Source of the DNA: an uncultured Clostridia bacterium
GTDB taxonomy: Bacteria; Bacillota; Clostridia; UMGS1883
Assembly (NCBI GenBank): GCA_947589005.1
Contig: CANPZO010000008.1
Coordinates: forward strand, 1-64,000
Direction of reading: 5' to 3'
DNA: 64,000 nt
In this document: positions 59,927-64,000 of the stretch, in pieces
How positions within the stretch are numbered: the stretch's first letter is position 1
Layout: each line of letters begins with the position of its first letter
Program-made: the position numbers and the translations under genes
The notes under the pieces: model-generated
What the model was told of the DNA's origin: nothing
Seen by the model: the letters and a program-made list of their open reading frames with translations, nothing else
Database searches by the model: none

Positions 59927-60799
59927 CTATTTGTTAAGAGACTTTACAAGCTCGGTAAGGACGTCCACGCCCTCAAGTATATCGGCGGTGGCGGCCTCGT
60001 CAAGCTCACCGTTGGCGGCGGACTGAGTGTATACCTCAAGGGTGTCCTTGATAACCTTCATGTAGTCCTTCTTGATTTGGTCGTCGCCGGCGGAAATGTT
60101 GGCGTCGGCGCCGCTTACAAGAGTGGCAAGCTTCTCAAGCTCGTCATTGACGTTACGGCCCTCGGTAACGGTGGGGGTAGTGTCGTCGTTGACGGTCTGG
60201 GCTACGCCCTCGATGAACTCAAGCGCCTCCATAACATCTTCGGCGGTGTATGTACCGGCGTCGAGACCGGCCTGCATCTCGGTGAGCTGCTCCTGAGCGT
60301 CGGTTATTATCTGCTGCTGAAGAACGGTGCCGTTGGCGGCAACATTCTCATAAACGCCGCTGAGAAGAGTGGCCACGGTCTCAAATTTATTGGTGAGGTC
60401 CTCCTCCGTAACGGGCGTGTTGTCGGGGTTATTGCCCTTGGCGGCCTCGCCTATGTTTTCTATGGTCTCGGTCAGCTCGGCCAGCTCCGCGGTAAGAGAA
60501 GCCGCTTCCTCGGCGGTAAGCTCTTTCTCGGCTTCGGCGGCTATTTCATCGAGCCGTGTCTTGGCCTCCTCGAGCTCCTCCTTCTGTCCGACGCTGCCGG
60601 ACTCGGCAACGACGTCGGCCACGCCGCCGTAATTTGTGGTGGCAACCTCGAGAGCGTCGATAAGAGCATCCATATCGGCCACATTAGTAGTTTCCTTCGC
60701 CGCGTCTGTCTTTTCCTTGTCCTTATCCTTGTTGCAGCCGGCGAAAACTCCGACCGTGAGAGCAAGAACAGCCACAAGGCTCAAAACCTTTTTGTACAT
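59927..60799 (-). CDS. Lipoprotein with helical, coiled-coil body
   Basis: 290 residues. The lipoprotein signal ends GVFAGC (Cys23), followed by a Lys/Asp linker (NKDKDKEK). The rest is highly acidic and helical, rich in Ala, Glu and Leu, with heptad-like stretches (EELEEAKTRLDEIAAEAEKEL) and repeated TAEE/TAED-type turns. No catalytic motif is seen. It is probably an extracytoplasmic scaffold or adhesion component. ATG 60799 follows GGAGG with correct spacing; an ATG nine bases upstream touches that site. It has its own promoter and terminator. Confidence 0.8.
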   Translation of the reverse strand: MYKKVLSLVAVLALTVGVFAGCNKDKDKEKTDAAKETTNVADMDALIDALEVATTNYGGVADVVAESGSVGQKEELEEAKTRLDEIAAEAEKELTAEEAASLTAELAELTETIENIGEAAKGNNPDNTPVTEEDLTNKFETVATLLSGVYENVAANGTVLQQQIITDAQEQLTEMQAGLDAGTYTAEDVMEALEFIEGVAQTVNDDTTPTVTEGRNVNDELEKLATLVSGADANISAGDDQIKKDYMKVIKDTLEVYTQSAANGELDEAATADILEGVDVLTELVKSLNK

Positions 60800-60856
60800 A
60801 TTAATCATCCTCCAATTTAAATTTTTTGAGCGGCTTCCCGCTCATGTCACAGCTTT

Positions 60857-60885
60857 ATTGTAAATCTTTTTATAAAAAATGTCAA
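60857..60885 (-). promoter_or_regulatory. Promoter of the lipoprotein gene
   Basis: Minus-strand TTGACA (60885-60880), 17 bp, TACAAT (60862-60857). The leader contains a GAGCGG-GAAG-CCGCTC hairpin shortly before the ribosome site. Confidence 0.8.
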
Positions 60886-60933
60886 TATTTATTTTAATTT
60901 TTTTGAAATTATGCAAAATATTTGACGCGTTCC

Positions 60934-60973
60934 AAAAAAGCGAGCCGTCCGGGGCTAATTCCCGAACGGCTCG
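60934..60973 (-). terminator. Terminator of the leucine operon
   Basis: Minus-strand stem CGAGCCGTTCGGG / CCCGGACGGCTCG with one mismatch, then CTTTTTT. Confidence 0.88.
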
Positions 60974-60979
60974 AAAAGT

Positions 60980-62038
60980 TTAAAGATACTTTATAACGGC
61001 GTCGCCCATTTCCTTTGTTCCGATGGGCGTCACGCCGCCCGCGATGTCCGCCGTGCGACAGCCCGCGTCGAGGGCCTTGCTGACTGCGGCCTCGATGGCG
61101 TCGGCTTCGGCCCGCATACCGAAGGAATAGCGGAGCATCATGGCGCCGGAAAGAATGGTGGCCAGAGGGTTGGCTATATTTTTGCCGGCGATGTCGGGGG
61201 CGGAGCCGTGTACCGGCTCGTACATACCGAAGCTGCCCTCGCCCAGCGAGGCGGAGGGAAGCATACCGATGGAGCCGGTTATCTGGCTGGCCTCGTCGGA
61301 AAGTATGTCGCCGAAAATGTTGCTGGTGGCTATCACGTCGAACTGTCTGGGGTTGCGCACAAGCTGCATGGAGGCGTTGTCCACGTAGAGGAAGTCAACC
61401 TTTATCTCGGGATACTCGGCAAAAACCTTGGCCGCGCACTCCCGCCACATACGGGAGGTCTCGAGGATATTGGCCTTGTCCACAACCGTCACGTGCTTAT
61501 TGCGCTTCATGGCTATTTCCGCCGCCTGACGGAGAAGCCGCTCTATCTCGTAGAAGGAGTACTCCTCCACGTCGTAGCCCTTCTGTCCGTCCTCGCTGCG
61601 GCCGCTTTTGCCGAAGTAAATGCCGCCGGTGAGCTCGCGGACTATCATAATGTCAAGTCCGCCCTCGATGATGGACTCCTTCAGGGGGCAGGCTTCCTTA
61701 AGCTGGTCATACATGATGGCGGGGCGAAGGTTGGCGAAAAGTCCCAGTCCTCCGCGGAGGCCCAGCAGCGCCTGCTCGGGACGGATGCCGGGGATATGGT
61801 CCCACTTGGGGCCGCCAACCGCGCCCAGAAGAACGCTGTCGCTCTTTTTACAAGCCTCGAGGGTGGCCTCGGGGAGAGGCTTGCCGGTGCTGTCAATGGC
61901 GCAGCCGCCGGCCTCGAGATAGGTGTAGTTGAATTTGTGTCCGAATTTTTCTCCCACGGCGTCCAGAACTCTCACAGTCTGGGCAACGACCTCCTCGCCG
62001 ATGCCGTCGCCGGGAATAACCGCTATATTCTTTATCAT
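60980..62038 (-). CDS. leuB: 3-isopropylmalate dehydrogenase
   Basis: NAD-dependent oxidative decarboxylation of 3-isopropylmalate to 2-oxoisocaproate, the last dedicated leucine step before transamination; the family also serves citramalate-derived methylmalate in isoleucine synthesis. 352 residues: NIAVIPGDGIGEEV, LLGAVGGPKWD, RELTGGIYFG, VDKANILETSRMWRE, and the NAD-binding end EPVHGSAPDIAGKNIANP. ATG 62038 has GGAGG eight bases before it; a frame to 62068 overlaps leuD. It is the last gene of cimA-leuC-leuD-leuB, and a terminator follows. Confidence 0.95.
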   Translation of the reverse strand: MIKNIAVIPGDGIGEEVVAQTVRVLDAVGEKFGHKFNYTYLEAGGCAIDSTGKPLPEATLEACKKSDSVLLGAVGGPKWDHIPGIRPEQALLGLRGGLGLFANLRPAIMYDQLKEACPLKESIIEGGLDIMIVRELTGGIYFGKSGRSEDGQKGYDVEEYSFYEIERLLRQAAEIAMKRNKHVTVVDKANILETSRMWRECAAKVFAEYPEIKVDFLYVDNASMQLVRNPRQFDVIATSNIFGDILSDEASQITGSIGMLPSASLGEGSFGMYEPVHGSAPDIAGKNIANPLATILSGAMMLRYSFGMRAEADAIEAAVSKALDAGCRTADIAGGVTPIGTKEMGDAVIKYL

Positions 62039-62051
62039 GTTAATTTCCTCC

Positions 62052-62537
62052 TTACATTCTTGACGCATAGTTAGTCAAACCGCCCGCGTTGATTATCTCC
62101 TGTATGAACTCAGGGAAGGGCGTGGTCTGATACTCCTTGCCCTTGGTGACGTTCTTTATTACGCCCGCGGAAAGGTCGGCCTCGATTACGTCGCCCTTTT
62201 CCGCCTCGTCCACGCAGGCCGGGCACTCGAGAATGGGCAGGCCGATATTGATGGAGTTGCGGTAGAAGATGCGGGCGAAGCTCTTGGCTATAACAAGGCT
62301 GATGCCGCTGGCCTTGATAGCGATGGGCGCGTGCTCACGGCTGGAACCGCAGCCGAAGTTGAAGCCGCCCACCATCACGTCGCCTTCCCTGACCTCCTTG
62401 ACAAAGCTCTGGTCAATGTCCTCCATGCAGTGCTCGCTCAGGAGCTTTGCATCGCTGACATTGAGATAGCGGGCGGGGATAATAACGTCGGTATCGACGT
62501 TGTCGCCGTATTTGAATACGTTTCCTTTTATCTGCAT
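62052..62537 (-). CDS. leuD: 3-isopropylmalate dehydratase small subunit
   Basis: Completes the active site of LeuCD, which isomerises 2- to 3-isopropylmalate. 161 residues: [17 protein letters not shown], the conserved [15 protein letters not shown] swivel motif, and NIGLPILEC. Its length of about 160 residues marks the short, archaeal/clostridial-type subunit that pairs with the 420-residue LeuC encoded next to it. It lies between leuC (15 bp) and leuB (13 bp). Confidence 0.95.
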   Translation of the reverse strand: MQIKGNVFKYGDNVDTDVIIPARYLNVSDAKLLSEHCMEDIDQSFVKEVREGDVMVGGFNFGCGSSREHAPIAIKASGISLVIAKSFARIFYRNSINIGLPILECPACVDEAEKGDVIEADLSAGVIKNVTKGKEYQTTPFPEFIQEIINAGGLTNYASRM

Positions 62538-62552
62538 GACAAATTTCTCCTT

Positions 62553-63812
62553 TTACTCTGCCGGCGCGGTTATGTAGCCCGTAAGTGCGCTTGTGGCGGC
62601 GACCAGCGGAGAGGCCAGATAAACCTCGCTGTCCACATGGCCCATACGACCCACGAAGTTGCGGTTTGTGGTGGAAATGGCCCTTTCACCGTCGGCCAAA
62701 ATGCCCATATGTCCGCCGAGGCACGGCCCGCAGGTGGGCGGCGACACTATGCAGCCCGCGTCCATAAATATCTTGAACAGGCCGTTTTCCATGCACTGGG
62801 TCCAAATCTTGGGAGTGGCGGGTATGATAAGGCAGCGGACGCCGTCGGCCACGCGCTTGCCCTCCATTACCTTGGCCGCTATCTCCATGTCGCTGTAGCG
62901 GCCGTTGGTGCAGCTGCCGATAACGACCTGATCCAGCTTGATGTGCATGGCCTCGGCCTCCTGAACGGTCTTGCCGTTTTCGGGCAGATGGGGGAAGGCC
63001 ACCATCTGGGGCACCTCGGCGAGGTCGATATCCATCGTCGTCTCGTAAACGGCGTCCTCGTCGGGGGTGACAAAGGAATAATCCTTGCAGCCGGCGGCCC
63101 TGAGATAGGCTTCGGTCTTGTCGTCGCCGGGGAAGATGCCGTTCTTGGCGCCGGCCTCTATCGCCATGTTGGCTATTGTGAAACGCTCGTCCATGGTCAG
63201 CTCTCCCACGCCGGGGCCGGTGAACTCCATGGAGCCGTAAAGCGCGCCGTCAACGCCGATTTTTGAAATGATGTACAGGATAAGGTCCTTGCCGCAGGTG
63301 TTTTTGCCGAACTTGCCGGTCAGGTTGAAGCGGTGGGCGCGGGGCACCTTCATCCATGCCTTGCCGGTGGCCATGCCGACGGCCATATCCGTGGAGCCGA
63401 CGCCGGTGCTAAAGGCGTTCAGCGCGCCGTAGGTACAGGTGTGGCTGTCGGCGCCGATAACCGCGTCGCCGGCCTTTACGATGCCTTTTTCGGGGAGTAT
63501 GGCGTGTTCCACACCCGCGCAGCCGCCCTCGAAATATTTGGCAATATTCCATTTTTTGGCGAATTCACGAACCCGCTTGCACTGCTGGGCGCTTTTGATG
63601 TCCTTGTTGGGGGTGAAGTGGTCCAGCACAAAGCACACCCTGTCGGGGTACTTGACGCTGAAGCCCGCCTTTTCAAACACGTTTACCGCCACAGGGCCGG
63701 TAACGTCGTTGGCCATACAGAGGTCAAGGTTCACAAGCACCAGCTCGTCGGCCTTTACCTGGCTGAGTCCCGCCTTTTTGGCGAGTATCTTCTGAGTCAT
63801 TGTCATTCCCAT
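62553..63812 (-). CDS. leuC: 3-isopropylmalate dehydratase large subunit
   Basis: Aconitase-like subunit carrying a [4Fe-4S] cluster. 419 residues: [47 protein letters not shown], then the cluster ligands in [13 protein letters not shown] and [14 protein letters not shown]. Length and text fit the clostridial LeuC/HacA-type large subunit. ATG 63812 follows AAAGGTGA; an in-frame ATG four codons later is also possible. It starts 24 bp after the upstream citramalate synthase gene. Confidence 0.94.
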   Translation of the reverse strand: MGMTMTQKILAKKAGLSQVKADELVLVNLDLCMANDVTGPVAVNVFEKAGFSVKYPDRVCFVLDHFTPNKDIKSAQQCKRVREFAKKWNIAKYFEGGCAGVEHAILPEKGIVKAGDAVIGADSHTCTYGALNAFSTGVGSTDMAVGMATGKAWMKVPRAHRFNLTGKFGKNTCGKDLILYIISKIGVDGALYGSMEFTGPGVGELTMDERFTIANMAIEAGAKNGIFPGDDKTEAYLRAAGCKDYSFVTPDEDAVYETTMDIDLAEVPQMVAFPHLPENGKTVQEAEAMHIKLDQVVIGSCTNGRYSDMEIAAKVMEGKRVADGVRCLIIPATPKIWTQCMENGLFKIFMDAGCIVSPPTCGPCLGGHMGILADGERAISTTNRNFVGRMGHVDSEVYLASPLVAATSALTGYITAPAE

Positions 63813-63836
63813 TTATATCACCTTTTTCAATATAAT

Positions 63837-64000
63837 TTACTTTGTTATCCTGTCCTTGAGCAGCTTGTACTCAATGGAGTCCTCAAGGGCCTTCCGCGAG
63901 GCCATGATTATGTCGGTGCTGACGCCGACGGTGGTCCAGCTATCCATGCCGTCGGTGGATTCCACCAGCACCCTTACCCTCGCGCCGGTGGCGGCGGACT
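63837..64000 (-). CDS. cimA: Citramalate synthase, C-terminal end (5' part outside the window)
   Basis: The minus strand reads in one frame from the window edge to a stop at 63837, giving about 54 residues: [20 protein letters not shown], then [22 protein letters not shown]. This is the C-terminal end of the regulatory domain of LeuA-like enzymes; W-T-T-V-G-V-S followed by A-L-x-D-S-I-E-Y-K is typical of citramalate synthase, which makes citramalate from pyruvate and acetyl-CoA for isoleucine. A diverged 2-isopropylmalate synthase cannot be excluded from so short a piece. Confidence 0.75.
   Translation of the reverse strand, partial: SAATGARVRVLVESTDGMDSWTTVGVSTDIIMASRKALEDSIEYKLLKDRITK

Noticed and set aside
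59855-60820. 321-codon plus-strand frame opposite the lipoprotein gene
   Set aside because: It starts within a terminator hairpin; the minus strand has lipobox, promoter and ribosome site.
1-64000. CRISPR array
   Set aside because: No regularly spaced direct repeats of 23-40 bp were seen; the only tandem units are the 12-bp ones in the serpin gene and the duplicated zinc-ribbon genes.

Overview
The window looks like chromosome of an anaerobic, endospore-forming member of the Clostridia, most likely a gut Oscillospiraceae/Ruminococcaceae-type organism. The reasons are a GC-rich sequence with sharp consensus sigma-A promoters (TTGACA / 17 bp / TATAAT), sporulation-linked genes (SigH-type sigma factor, SpoIVFB-like protease, YlmC/YmxH-type PRC-barrel protein), fermentation genes (AdhE and the [FeFe]-hydrogenase maturases HydG and HydF), and the Firmicutes gene order yybS-gdpP-rplI-dnaB. 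All of this was read by eye; no database search was run.

Layout. 1-815: 3' part of a large serine recombinase, probably the edge of an integrated element, next to a tRNA-Asn. 1154-4336: cysE, then three small zinc-ribbon proteins, two of them tandem duplicates that each carry their own terminator. 4386-7783 (minus): adhE followed by an APH-fold kinase-like gene. 8130-11812: a large secreted PLC-like protein with a coupled 59-residue peptide. 11953-17969: a complete high-affinity phosphate block, pstSCAB-phoU-phoB-phoR. 18073-23296 (minus): MATE exporter, glycosyltransferase 51, pyrG, hydG. 23448-24172: SpoIVFB-like protease with a tiny membrane partner. 24241-29740: B12-binding radical SAM protein, its DUF2344 partner, a DUF5662 protein and an SLH-M13 peptidase. 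29835-30734: a decayed ISL3-family element. 30759-38249 (minus): serpin, DegV, and a two-ABC-exporter/DUF1854 module. 38366-42730 (minus): RqcH/NFACT, dxs, tlyA. 42920-43972: sigH, tRNA-Gly, a small zinc-ribbon protein. 44301-49766 (minus): an LRR-AGCS transporter fusion, and a secreted DUF6273-type protein coupled to hydF. 49940-50182: ylmC-like. 50289-59840: an ANL-family protein with missing catalytic lysines, then yybS, gdpP, rplI, dnaB, tilS and ftsH. 59927-60799 (minus): lipoprotein. 60980-64000 (minus): leuB, leuD, leuC and the 3' end of a citramalate synthase gene.

How it fits together. AdhE with HydG/HydF indicates ethanol- and H2-forming fermentation. The Pst/Pho block is a self-contained phosphate starvation response. 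leuCDB with cimA gives a branched-chain amino acid route from pyruvate. The gdpP-to-ftsH block is housekeeping (c-di-AMP turnover, ribosome, replication, tRNA modification, proteolysis).

The parts that look least ordinary are: the BspA-like LRR fused to an alanine/glycine symporter; the paired zinc-ribbon ABC exporters flanking DUF1854; the degenerate ANL protein; the PLC-like exoprotein with its coupled peptide; a 32-bp perfect palindrome in the leader of the DUF6273-hydF transcript; and an ISL3 remnant that keeps a hairpin able to hide its start codon from read-through transcripts. No CRISPR array, rRNA or complete phage was seen.
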